30,225 nt of DNA, from the NCBI GenBank assembly GCA_964353745.1, contig CAYGWD010000014.1, positions 1 through 30,225 of the forward strand, read 5' to 3'. Numbering within the stretch: the stretch's first letter is position 1; every line of letters begins with the position of its first letter. The notes under the pieces are model-generated. The model saw only the letters and a program-made list of their open reading frames with translations, made no database searches and was not told the origin of the DNA. Both the position numbers and the translations under genes were made by a program. The stretch is from CS1-C013 sp964353745 (lineage in GTDB: Archaea > Aenigmatarchaeota > Aenigmatarchaeia > Aenigmatarchaeales > Aenigmatarchaeaceae). This document shows positions 23,231-30,225 of the stretch, in pieces.

Positions 23231-24121
23231 ATGGAGAAAGAAATACTGGACAAGTACATCAAGGCTGGGAGGATAGCAGCGCAGGTTAGGGACTATGCCC
23301 AGCTGCTTGTAAAAAAGGATGCTCTGGTTGTTGACATTGCAGAGGAGATTGAGAAGAAGATATTTGACCTGGGAGGTAAACCTGCCTTTCCTGTTAACAT
23401 CTCTATAAACGACATGGCCGCTCACTATCATCCTGTCATTAATGATAAGCTGACGATAAAGGGAGAGGATTATGTCAAAATAGACGTGGGGGTTCATGTT
23501 GACGGTTATATAGGCGACACTGCCGTTACTATAAGAGTTGACTGTAAGGATGATTTGATAATCTGTTCTGAGAAAATGCTTGAGAACGCAATAAAGATAA
23601 TTACCGTCGGCACAACCATCGGGGAGATTGGAGAAACAATAGAGAACGCTGCAAAAGAATTCGGCTTTAACCCGATAAGAAATCTGACAGGCCATAGTTT
23701 AGGACACTATGATGTTCATGCAGGGCTGACATTACCTAACGTAAAGAATGATTCTAAATATCAACTAAGGGAGGATGATGTTATCGCTATCGAACCGTTC
23801 TGCACTAATGGCAATGGTTTGGTCAAGGACTCTGGCTCGCCGCTGATATTCAGATGGATTAATGACAGACCGACGAGAATGATAGAGAGCAGGAAGATTC
23901 TGGAGATGGCCAAAAATCGGTTCGAGAGGCTGCCATTCGCCAAGAGGTGGATCCAGAAAGAGTTCTCTCCAATAAAAGTTGAACTTAGTCTGAAAGAATT
24001 AACAGCTGCCAACGCTTTGTATGGCTACCAACCGTTGAGAGAAGTTTCTTTCAAGCCTGTTGCGCAGTCTGAACACACATTGATTATAAGAGATAAACCA
24101 ATTATTACAACACTTTTATGA
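23231..24121 (+). CDS. map: Methionine aminopeptidase, type 2
   Basis: Removes the initiator methionine from new proteins. All pita-bread metal ligands are present: Asp85 (KIDVG), Asp96 (GDTA), His155 (TGHSLG), Glu188 (IEPF) and Glu281 (QSEHT), with substrate-binding His65 in AAHYHP. The insertion between about residues 190 and 260, including the helical RKILEMAKNRFERLPFAKRW, marks the archaeal/eukaryotic type 2. The length of 296 matches Pyrococcus MetAP. The 3' end overlaps the small ITGF gene on the other strand by 17 bp. No intein or frameshift is seen. Confidence 0.96.
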   Translation: MEKEILDKYIKAGRIAAQVRDYAQLLVKKDALVVDIAEEIEKKIFDLGGKPAFPVNISINDMAAHYHPVINDKLTIKGEDYVKIDVGVHVDGYIGDTAVTIRVDCKDDLIICSEKMLENAIKIITVGTTIGEIGETIENAAKEFGFNPIRNLTGHSLGHYDVHAGLTLPNVKNDSKYQLREDDVIAIEPFCTNGNGLVKDSGSPLIFRWINDRPTRMIESRKILEMAKNRFERLPFAKRWIQKEFSPIKVELSLKELTAANALYGYQPLREVSFKPVAQSEHTLIIRDKPIITTLL

Positions 24122-24266
24122 CAAATGACAAGACTTCTTTGATGATGGACCTTGCTATTGTAACCATTGTTGAAGCTGCCTGTATCAAGAAACCTGTTAT
24201 GCCTGATCCGGGATTGATGGTCAATGCTAGCAAGACTAGTGCCAATAATAGCAGAAATTTCTTCAT
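24105..24266 (-). CDS. 53-residue exported or membrane peptide with ITGF tag
   Basis: A short gene of 53 residues. It starts MKKFLLLLALVLLALT, a perfect signal-type helix (residues 4-16), then NPGSG and ITGF (23-26), then an amphipathic helix (AASTMVTIARSIIKEVLSFVIKVL) to the end. It follows the 797-residue surface protein gene by 23 bp on the same strand, so it is probably co-transcribed. It has the same ITG tag as three larger exported proteins, which argues strongly that the frame is real. A longer plus-strand frame over the same bases (24118-24309) has no coding character and is rejected. Role unknown; perhaps a membrane-associated subunit or a minimal substrate of the pathway that recognises the tag. 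Confidence 0.65.
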   Translation of the reverse strand: MKKFLLLLALVLLALTINPGSGITGFLIQAASTMVTIARSIIKEVLSFVIKVL

Positions 24267-24289
24267 AAATATAATTGAGCTTTTAGCTT

Positions 24290-26683
24290 TTAATTGTTTC
24301 CTAGATTGAACTTTTTCTTGTTCTTCTTGACTTTATTCTCGGCGTCAAGAATGCTCTGCAATTCCTTTATGTCCCTCTTGATTTCCTTTTCCAATACGGC
24401 AGGTCTCTTTGGCTCTTTTCCAGGAACCATTTCAGGAACCTTTTCTGCGCCTTGGACTTCTGTCGGTTCTTTCAGACTCTTTGCCTTGCTTTCCTTTTTC
24501 AGATTAACAATGAGCTTATAATTGAATTTGTCCTTGATGCCTTTTAGAGGCGATGCTGTCTTAGCCTTGTGAGTTTCAGCTTCCTCTTTTCCTAACGTTC
24601 CTGTCAGAGCTGTGGTAAGGTTGTTTCTAAAGATGAATATCAATAAACAGGCTGCAATTGCAAGGATTATTACTAGATTGTTCTTAAAGAATTCAAATGT
24701 TGCTGCAAGACCTGTTGCTCCGCTGACAGTCTGGTTGGAAGTGATGTTCGCTGTTTCGTTCTGTTGTGCTGTTTCTTGTGCTGGAGGCTGCACTGTTTCT
24801 GACGGTAGAGGTTGTATTGGTTGTGGCGAAGCAACGGTTAGCTTCATTGTCGCGTCAGGAGTATTTATTGTTGATGAGTTTACGATAAGCTTTCCTGTAG
24901 CAGCTATCTTAATAGTATAATTATTGGCTTCTGCATCTGACGGTATTTTAAATGTTAGAGTAAGAGTTTGCGGAACGCTGTTATAAGAATAATTTATTTT
25001 GCTTAAAGGCGTGTACCAGTTCGAACTTATTCCTGTAACTGAAATTGTCACGTTTGCTATCGCGCCTTTGCCAAGAGTGTTCTTTAAGGTAAAGGATACT
25101 TGCTTGCTCTCCCCTGGGTTTATTGATAAAGTTGGGGTTAGGCCGTATATTATAAAACTGCCTGTAGAAGTTCCTGTATTATCGCCAGTTCCCCCACCTT
25201 GATTACCACTAGTTCCTGTAACAGTCAATAACCGATTTGTAGAAACTAGCGTATAGTTAGGATTAATAACCGAACAATCAATATATTCACTAGTTAGTCT
25301 ATTAGTCAAAGAAACATTAAAAGGACTTAAACCCTCACCGGCATTAATAGTTCCAGCCATTATTCTTAAATTTGTTGAAACGTTGGATATGCAGGTAATT
25401 GTAACACTCGAACCACTTGAAACAGACCAATCTAAATCAGAACACGATAAAGTAAGTGTTACTGGTATTGGATTTATGATATAAGGATACAAACTAGAAT
25501 TAAATGTATGACTATTATTATCAGTTACATGCCAACGATAATTATGATTTCCTGCTGATAAATCTGTTAAATTATAATAAAATATATTAGAAGTATTGTT
25601 AGCAGGATAAAGGTTGCTATTCCATTGAAAATTAACATTTGATATGTTACCTATACATTCTATTGAAAAATTATATTTTTTACCAGATGAGTATGTTGAA
25701 TCTGAAAATGGTGAGACAATGTTATTTGTACAATATGGTGTAACACCAAAAGAATAAGTAGTTGAGTTTGATGTATAATTTTCATCGCCTTTCCAAAAAG
25801 CAGTTAAATTGTATAGTCCTAGAACAGTTAAGTTTGATGTATTGTATAAAACAGATGTTGTATTGTTTTGTGTAACCCAATTAGGATAAGTAGAATTCAA
25901 ATAAACCGTCCTGCTTGGTAAATTGATAGATACCATAAAACCTGCTGTGTCATACATTGCATAATTTCTATTTTCAGGTGTTCCGTTTAAAGTTAAAACT
26001 ATTGGAACTGATGAATTTTTATTAATGGTATAGGTTAAAAAGTTTGTAGAATTTTCATTTCCAGAAGAATCATTTGCTATCCACCTGTATACAAAAGTTT
26101 GAGCTGGTAAATCTATAAGGTTAATCCAAAATATTCCTGATGAATTAGAAGCATTTGAATAATTATAAGGACTGCCCGAAGCACTTCCATTTAAAGTATA
26201 ATTAAATTCAAAAAGAATGGTACTTAGATTGCCATCAATCCATGTTATGTTAAATTGGTAAAGTTGGCCAGATAAATATTGAGAACCTGAAGGAGTAGAA
26301 TTAGTATTGTTAAACCATTTTGGAGGATTATTAATCGTTATATTTGTAACTGTACTGAAATTTACAAGAGTTGAATTTGTAACATTAACAGTGAAATTGT
26401 AAGTACCATCTGTTATAACATTTGTATCCAACGAGAATGTAAAATTTCTTCCAGCGGTTATGTTGCTTCCTATGAAACTTTGCCAAGGATTACTGGCGTT
26501 ATTGGAATAATAAAAAGTAGCATTATCACAAATATAATCTGTAGTAGCATTTAAAATTATAGTTCTATTTATGACTGCATTACTAAGAGGATTGTTTAAA
26601 ACTACAGATTCAGCATATCCTCTAAACGAAAACAATAAAAATAGAGAAAGCAACGAAACTACCAGCACACTACGCTTATCCAT
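24290..26683 (-). CDS. Large glycosylated surface protein, membrane anchored
   Basis: A 797-residue surface protein: signal peptide (1-24, …LLFSFRGYA), then immunoglobulin-like repeats with the DPANN-typical pattern Y-x-SG-x-x-Y-x-FN-x-TW … DL-A-G/Q-x-x-YRW-x-x-D (about 130-225 and 310-405). A Pro/Gln-rich linker (about 620-650) leads to a membrane helix (about 665-688), then a basic, Lys/Glu-rich cytoplasmic tail of about 110 residues. More than thirty N-x-S/T sequons lie in the first 350 residues, so it is probably heavily glycosylated and may be an S-layer or adhesin component. ATG 26683 was taken rather than TTG 26686. The unusually long charged tail may bind a cytoplasmic partner. Confidence 0.78.
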   Translation of the reverse strand: MDKRSVLVVSLLSLFLLFSFRGYAESVVLNNPLSNAVINRTIILNATTDYICDNATFYYSNNASNPWQSFIGSNITAGRNFTFSLDTNVITDGTYNFTVNVTNSTLVNFSTVTNITINNPPKWFNNTNSTPSGSQYLSGQLYQFNITWIDGNLSTILFEFNYTLNGSASGSPYNYSNASNSSGIFWINLIDLPAQTFVYRWIANDSSGNENSTNFLTYTINKNSSVPIVLTLNGTPENRNYAMYDTAGFMVSINLPSRTVYLNSTYPNWVTQNNTTSVLYNTSNLTVLGLYNLTAFWKGDENYTSNSTTYSFGVTPYCTNNIVSPFSDSTYSSGKKYNFSIECIGNISNVNFQWNSNLYPANNTSNIFYYNLTDLSAGNHNYRWHVTDNNSHTFNSSLYPYIINPIPVTLTLSCSDLDWSVSSGSSVTITCISNVSTNLRIMAGTINAGEGLSPFNVSLTNRLTSEYIDCSVINPNYTLVSTNRLLTVTGTSGNQGGGTGDNTGTSTGSFIIYGLTPTLSINPGESKQVSFTLKNTLGKGAIANVTISVTGISSNWYTPLSKINYSYNSVPQTLTLTFKIPSDAEANNYTIKIAATGKLIVNSSTINTPDATMKLTVASPQPIQPLPSETVQPPAQETAQQNETANITSNQTVSGATGLAATFEFFKNNLVIILAIAACLLIFIFRNNLTTALTGTLGKEEAETHKAKTASPLKGIKDKFNYKLIVNLKKESKAKSLKEPTEVQGAEKVPEMVPGKEPKRPAVLEKEIKRDIKELQSILDAENKVKKNKKKFNLGNN

Positions 26684-26733
26684 CAAATCATCTCTTAAGA
26701 GTTGAATTGTAATCTTTTTATATTATAAAGATA

Positions 26734-26743
26734 CATATAAATA
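26734..26743 (+). promoter_or_regulatory. TATA box of the histone gene
   Basis: CATATAAATA is centred about 28 bp before ATG 26766, giving a leaderless mRNA. The divergent surface-protein gene uses a separate TATA-like box (about 26715-26728 on the other strand). Confidence 0.45.
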
Positions 26744-26765
26744 TTCCCATTTAAATAAATTCAAT

Positions 26766-26984
26766 ATGCCACGAAAGAGGTCCATAATAGCTGCCGCGCC
26801 CATGGCAGAGATTCTTAAGCAAGCAGGCGCGGAAAGGGTCTCAGAGCCAGCCGCGCAAGCCCTGGCTGCCATAGTCAAGGAGATGACCTTTGAAATAGCA
26901 AAGGACGCTGTCAGGTTTTCAAAGCACGCAGGCAGGAAGACCATCAAAAAAGAGGACATAGAGCTGGCGAGAAAGAGCGTCTAG
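26766..26984 (+). CDS. Archaeal histone
   Basis: A 72-residue single histone fold. AAAPMAEILKQAGAERVSEPAAQALAAIVKEM is helix 1 and the central helix; FEIAKDAVRFSKHAGRKTIKKEDIELA contains the canonical RKTIKKEDIELA loop and helix 3. It should dimerise and wrap DNA like HMf-type histones. A short basic N-terminal tail (MPRKRSII) precedes the fold. The gene is visibly richer in G+C than its surroundings, as may occur in a highly expressed gene with selected codons. Its stop TAG is shared, through a CTAG palindrome, with the stop of the convergent pilin-type gene. The minus-strand frame over it is a shadow. Confidence 0.95.
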   Translation: MPRKRSIIAAAPMAEILKQAGAERVSEPAAQALAAIVKEMTFEIAKDAVRFSKHAGRKTIKKEDIELARKSV

Positions 26985-28585
26985 TCGTAACTTACTGTTT
27001 TTAATATTATTGTTTCATCAGGAGTTAGAGCTTTGTTGTAAATTCTTACTGAATCTATTATACCTTTGAACGGAATGGACTTGATGCCTGCACTGTCACG
27101 TATACCAATTAATAGCGGTTGGGTGTTAGAGCGAATCGCCCCGAGATCCCCTAATTCATTGCCTGAACAAACATTGGAACCTCGAGTTTCCTGAATTCCG
27201 TTTATGTATAACTTTGTTTCGCTTGTTGCATCAGGTTCGGTTGTATCAATAACCAAAACCAAATGGTACCAGTTGTTTGCACTGAGGACAGAAGTGCCGG
27301 TAAATGCGTTTATTTTTGGGGTTGTGCTGTCGTCCCACGCAGCTATAACTACCCTCCCATCTTCACAAATCGCCAGGAAATAAGGACCTCTTTCGGCACC
27401 ACCAAGGTTTGTGTCTCCTTTTTCTATTATAATCTGTCTGGCCGATACTGAGGAAGGACTTACCCATGCTTCAAGGGTCTTCATAGTTCCTCCCTGGAAT
27501 ATAGAGCTATTAGGAACTTGTACATAGTCATCAGAACCATCAAAATTTAATCCATAACCATATTTACCATCAATCCAATCTGGGCAGTTTTCAACAGGAA
27601 TCAAACAACTATTGTCTCCTAACACTCCGTTATTTCCATAACCAGATTTATCATATGTTATTGTTCCCTCGCCTTCATCAAATTCTAAATCTAAAACATT
27701 AGAATCCGGCAAAACAGCCTCAACAGGTTTCTCGGTTATCACTTTGGGATTTGTAACTCTTAGCAAATGACCGCCGAGATTAAAATTCCATAAGCCAGAC
27801 AGAGTAACGGTTCCAGTCTCACCCTCATTGATAACCAGCATATAAGAAGCATAAATGCTTTCTGCATAATCATGATAACCCGGACCATAGTTTACAGCAA
27901 ATGGATTTGGTATAGTCGGCCACGTATTTCCCCATGAATATGCCTGTTGATTTACATATCCAGTATCATAGCTTATATGATGCCCAGTAGAGCTAAATAT
28001 TACTAGCCAGTAAGGTGTGTTTGCTTTTCCTAAATAATTTATTACAAAATCTTCCCATCTCGGTGAAGTTTGTAAAGCAACTGTATTTGAACTTGCTAAT
28101 AAGTTTCCTGGTACTCCATTGTTATCAGAATAAATTAATGCTTTAGCGTTTGAAGCCCTATCATATTGATATACGTATGCTGATATCATTTTTATAATGC
28201 CGTCTTGAGGCATTATGAATTTAGAGCCACCCATATAGCTGGAACCTCCTAAATCATCACCAGGATATCCGTTTTCTTCGGCTCCAACATTCTTATTTCC
28301 AAAATAATTTGCACTTATGTCCAAAGGAACATTATCCAAATAAACTTTCAAAGTGTCTTGAGATATTACGCCCTTGCCACAATTCCTTATAGACACTTGG
28401 TTTCCATAGACCGATTCTATCTTCATGCATGAAGATATCGTAACCAACGACTCATCGACCGTGGAAGTGCCTGTAGATGTCAGTGTATTAAAGGTTCCTG
28501 TGACAAACAGCCATAAGAAACCTACCACAGCCACTGACAGAACTATTATTAGCAGAACGGAGAATACAGGAGTTATTGCTCTCAT
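26981..28585 (-). CDS. Pilin-type surface protein with LamG-like domain
   Basis: A 534-residue protein. It starts MRA|ITPVFSVLLIIVLSVAVVGFLWLFVTGTF, a class III signal peptide for prepilin peptidase (cut after Ala3), whose hydrophobic helix stays as the assembly core. Residues 110-245 form a beta-sandwich of the 'AKALIYSDNNGVPGNLLAS…PYWLVIFSS' type. Residues 300-534 form a LamG/concanavalin-like jelly roll (LDLEFDEGEGTITYDKSGYGNNG…LNFDGSDDYVQVP…MKTLEAWVSP…VRIYNKALTPDE). The combination implies a pilus-tip or cell-surface adhesin binding a carbohydrate or protein. It is a single gene, convergent with the histone. Confidence 0.8.
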   Translation of the reverse strand: MRAITPVFSVLLIIVLSVAVVGFLWLFVTGTFNTLTSTGTSTVDESLVTISSCMKIESVYGNQVSIRNCGKGVISQDTLKVYLDNVPLDISANYFGNKNVGAEENGYPGDDLGGSSYMGGSKFIMPQDGIIKMISAYVYQYDRASNAKALIYSDNNGVPGNLLASSNTVALQTSPRWEDFVINYLGKANTPYWLVIFSSTGHHISYDTGYVNQQAYSWGNTWPTIPNPFAVNYGPGYHDYAESIYASYMLVINEGETGTVTLSGLWNFNLGGHLLRVTNPKVITEKPVEAVLPDSNVLDLEFDEGEGTITYDKSGYGNNGVLGDNSCLIPVENCPDWIDGKYGYGLNFDGSDDYVQVPNSSIFQGGTMKTLEAWVSPSSVSARQIIIEKGDTNLGGAERGPYFLAICEDGRVVIAAWDDSTTPKINAFTGTSVLSANNWYHLVLVIDTTEPDATSETKLYINGIQETRGSNVCSGNELGDLGAIRSNTQPLLIGIRDSAGIKSIPFKGIIDSVRIYNKALTPDETIILKTVSYD

Positions 28586-28722
28586 AATAAGAATATGATA
28601 TATTCCGATATGTAAAGGAATATGTTTATCTATGTTTAAAAGTAATAATTTTTGAAATTCCTACAAAACTTTGAGTGTCATTGTACTTATATTCAGCAAT
28701 AAGAATATAACTTGATTGATTC

Positions 28723-29004
28723 TTAGGCAAATTTAGGTTGATATTTCTGTAAAATTTCTTTAGCTCTTGGAGAATGTACATCATAGAATGTTCTATGTAA
28801 AGATTTTCCACCAAGTAATAAATAAGTTTCAACACCAGATACGTATTCTTCGTTAAGAGATTCAATTCTATTTATTCTAATTTCAACTCTCCTTCTTAAT
28901 CCAAGTACTGGCACTTTTCCAGAGATAAGAACTTTTTCAAAATATTGATGTAATGTGGTTGGATGATTGTCTCCTCCACCACAGTCGCCATCACCGCATC
29001 CCAT
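28723..29004 (-). CDS. Uncharacterised 93-residue protein with CGDGDCGGGDNH start
   Basis: Residues 1-15 are MGCGDGDCGGGDNHP, a Cys/Gly/Asp cluster that could bind a metal; the rest is a charged alpha/beta stretch (KVPVLGLRRRVEIRINRIESLNEEYVSG) ending KYQPKFA. No family is recognised. Just downstream, in another frame (about 28630-28735), there is protein-like sequence (NQSSYILIAEYKYNDTQSFVG), so the gene may once have been longer. It is divergent from the gene at 29098, and each has a TATA-like box. Confidence 0.5.
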   Translation of the reverse strand: MGCGDGDCGGGDNHPTTLHQYFEKVLISGKVPVLGLRRRVEIRINRIESLNEEYVSGVETYLLLGGKSLHRTFYDVHSPRAKEILQKYQPKFA

Positions 29005-29097
29005 TAAATCACTATTAAAATAATCGTTAATTAAAAATTTAAGCTTTAATATATGAAAAGTTGGAAGATTTAAATTTATGATTTCTTAATTAGTATT

Positions 29098-29313
29098 ATG
29101 AAACCACCTAACTTTACAAACATGCTAAATTTTGTGAAATATGCTATTCTTGAAAACCAATATATGTCTAAGGCTGCTAGTTTTTTATTAAATGATGGAA
29201 ATAAGACAATGTTTGAAGCTTATAGTTCAAGAGCATTTGAATACGCACATAAAGTTGGAGAAAATAGAAATGAGGGAATTACTCAAAAGGTTCTTGATAA
29301 ACTATTCCTTTAA
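29098..29313 (+). CDS. Small helical protein, unknown
   Basis: Seventy-one residues, predicted helical throughout (FVKYAILENQYMSKAASFLL, FEAYSSRAFEYAHKVGE), without signal peptide, cysteines or membrane helix. The pattern of two amphipathic helices recalls small HEPN-like or antitoxin-like proteins, but this is only an impression. A TATA-like GATTTAAATTTA (29069-29080) about 25 bp upstream makes it a leaderless single gene. Confidence 0.45.
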   Translation: MKPPNFTNMLNFVKYAILENQYMSKAASFLLNDGNKTMFEAYSSRAFEYAHKVGENRNEGITQKVLDKLFL

Positions 29314-29403
29314 ACTTGACTTTAACCAAATTTGCAATTTGAGATTTTGATACAAGTTTCAGTGGGATAGATTGAGTTATGTGGTGGGAAAGTTATCATA
29401 ATC

Positions 29404-29445
29404 TTTAAATAGTGTTAAATTATATGATGTTATATAGCGTAACAT
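29404..29445 (+). promoter_or_regulatory. Promoter and operator-like palindrome of the toxin-antitoxin pair
   Basis: A TATA-like TTTAAATA (29404-29411) is followed by a perfect inverted repeat ATGTTA (29427-29432) / TAACAT (29440-29445) with a 7-bp spacer, which covers the expected transcription start. The ribosome binding site AGGTGA (29447-29452) follows directly. This suits autorepression by the antitoxin. Confidence 0.5.
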
Positions 29446-29456
29446 AAGGTGACAAA

Positions 29457-29690
29457 ATGGTAAAAAGCATGATAAATCTAAATGAAGAGGAAAATAGAGT
29501 CATAAATGTGGTAAAGGCTAAATATGGATTCAAAGACAAAAGCCAAGCTTTGAGTGTTATAGTCAAGCATTTTGAGGAATGTGAATTAGAGCCTGAGCTA
29601 AGACCTGAATTTATTGAAAGTTTGAAAAAGTCTGAAAAAGAGAAGACTGTTAAGATTAAGAATTTTGCTAAAGAATTTCATCTAAAGTGA
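29457..29690 (+). CDS. Antitoxin-like ribbon-helix-helix protein (DUF2683/RelB type)
   Basis: Seventy-seven residues: an N-terminal ribbon-helix-helix (MVKSMINLNEEENRVINVVKAKYGFKDKSQALSVIVKHF) and a charged C-terminal helix suited to wrap a toxin (ELRPEFIESLKKSEKEKTVKIKNFAKEF). This is the form of archaeal DUF2683/RelB-like antitoxins. It has a consensus AGGTGA ribosome binding site and a palindromic operator candidate, and the toxin starts 4 bp after its stop. It should bind the toxin and repress their shared promoter. Confidence 0.75.
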   Translation: MVKSMINLNEEENRVINVVKAKYGFKDKSQALSVIVKHFEECELEPELRPEFIESLKKSEKEKTVKIKNFAKEFHLK

Positions 29691-29694
29691 TTTT

Positions 29695-29955
29695 TTGTAT
29701 TTTTTAGAAGTTGTAAAAACTGTATATAAGGCATTTAGAAAATTAGAGAAGAAAGACTCAAATCAAATGAAGGAAATAAATGAGAAAATTCAACAGATTT
29801 TAGAAAATCCTCATCAATTTAAGCCTTTGAAGTATCCTATGCAACATATGAGAAGAGTTCACATAGGTTCTTTTGTTTTGGCTTATGATATAGATGAGCA
29901 GAGGAAAATTGTGACTATTAGAAGATACGAACATCATGATGAAGCCTACAAATGA
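29695..29955 (+). CDS. RelE/ParE-superfamily toxin
   Basis: Eighty-six residues with the RelE/ParE core: AFRKLEKKDSNQMKEINEKIQQILENPHQFKPLKYPMQHMRRVHIGSFVLAYDIDEQRKIVTIRRYEHHDEAYK. The central R-x-H-IGSFVLAYDID strands and the C-terminal RRYEHHDE-Y match ribosome-dependent mRNA interferases of the archaeal RelE type. The only possible start is TTG at 29695 (a stop codon ends the frame at 29683-29685), so the toxin is probably translated less than the antitoxin. RelE-type residues Arg and His/Tyr near the C-terminus are present; activity is not shown. Confidence 0.8.
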   Translation: MYFLEVVKTVYKAFRKLEKKDSNQMKEINEKIQQILENPHQFKPLKYPMQHMRRVHIGSFVLAYDIDEQRKIVTIRRYEHHDEAYK

Positions 29956-30225
29956 ATAAAAACATATCAAACAGGCTAGAATCAAACCTTTTCTACATCA
30001 AAGCGAACTGATGTTGAAGAATGTATCTCACAAAAATGTTTGAGACTATCCTATAATCTTATTGTTCAGCATTAAGTATATGGCTAGATTATTTTTAGGA
30101 GTATAATCAATTTTTAGTCACCGAGTCTCCCCGAGCTACTACTGGTTTGATGCGGGAGTTTTTGGCTGTCGAACTTGGCTAGAATAAGAATGAATGTGAA
30201 AAGGATTTAAACTTTTCCAGCAATG
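29956..30225. other. 270 bp without a convincing gene
   Basis: No supported coding region or RNA gene is seen. A stretch at about 30118-30180 is clearly richer in G+C than its surroundings and contains a short frame (30111-30191) that could be a gene relic. A TATA-like ATTTAAAC near 30206-30213 and an ATG at the last three bases (30223-30225) suggest that the next plus-strand gene starts at the window edge. Confidence 0.4.

Noticed and set aside
24118..24309. Plus-strand 63-residue frame after map
   Set aside because: It is the antisense of the ITGF peptide gene, which has a signal helix, the shared tag and operon spacing.
26723..26959. Minus-strand 78-residue frame over the histone
   Set aside because: The plus strand encodes a complete histone fold; the antisense frame is a shadow.
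30100..30190. Possible tRNA on the minus strand, with a TAGCTCGGGGAGA stretch
   Set aside because: It resembles a D arm by chance; no T arm or acceptor stem fits.
1..30225. CRISPR arrays, insertion sequences, rRNA
   Set aside because: No regularly spaced direct repeats, transposase genes or conserved rRNA stretches were seen on either strand.

Overview
This AT-rich window carries about 35 protein genes and reads as a chromosome segment of an archaeon, most likely a small-genome DPANN lineage of the Woesearchaeota/Pacearchaeota kind. The evidence is an archaeal histone, a complete family B replicative polymerase, an Lhr-type helicase, a type 2 methionine aminopeptidase, ADP-forming acetyl-CoA synthetase, a class III (pilin) signal peptide, TATA boxes placed for leaderless mRNAs, and GGTG-type ribosome binding sites inside operons. 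Large Asn/Ser/Thr-rich surface proteins with an ITG[F/Y/R] tag after the signal segment, and a CGNNVC...CSYDC type motif, also fit DPANN. The lineage is inferred from gene style, not from a marker tree. I see no rRNA, convincing tRNA, CRISPR array or insertion sequence.

Layout. 1-5.3 kb: the end of a PRC-barrel protein, an arginase-family ureohydrolase, an HTH/coiled-coil protein, then the two subunits of ADP-forming acetyl-CoA synthetase (beta with a long lysine-rich N-terminal tail) separated by three small genes. This enzyme makes ATP from acetyl-CoA in fermenters. 5.4-7.1 kb: a small glycoprotein, then endonuclease III and a NUDIX hydrolase in one transcription unit. 7.2-11.3 kb: the helicase gene, whose 3' end is invaded by a free-standing LAGLIDADG homing endonuclease. 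The last helicase codons are present twice, once on each side of the insert. 11.3-17.4 kb: a minus-strand operon with a small HTH regulator, a cysteine-rich secreted protein, a secreted paralogue of its C-terminal domain, and two membrane-anchored surface proteins.

17.5-20.8 kb: family B DNA polymerase, a HAD phosphatase and a DUF192 protein, all plus strand. 21-24.1 kb: two uncharacterised genes, an amidohydrolase translationally coupled to a 47-residue cysteine-rich protein, and methionine aminopeptidase. 24.1-28.6 kb: a 797-residue surface protein followed by a 53-residue ITGF peptide, the histone gene, and a pilin-type adhesin with a LamG domain. 28.7-30.2 kb: small hypotheticals and a RelB/RelE-like toxin-antitoxin pair with a palindrome over its likely transcription start.

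Themes. The gene order is compact, with repeated convergent 3' overlaps (252-269, 5863-5876, 9985-10010, 24105-24121, 26981-26984) and ATGA stop/start couplings (17125-17128, 20503-20506, 22331-22334). A large share of the coding capacity goes to the cell surface. The two most interesting items are the homing-endonuclease insertion that rebuilds the helicase C-terminus, and the recurring ITG tag that links four otherwise unrelated exported proteins.
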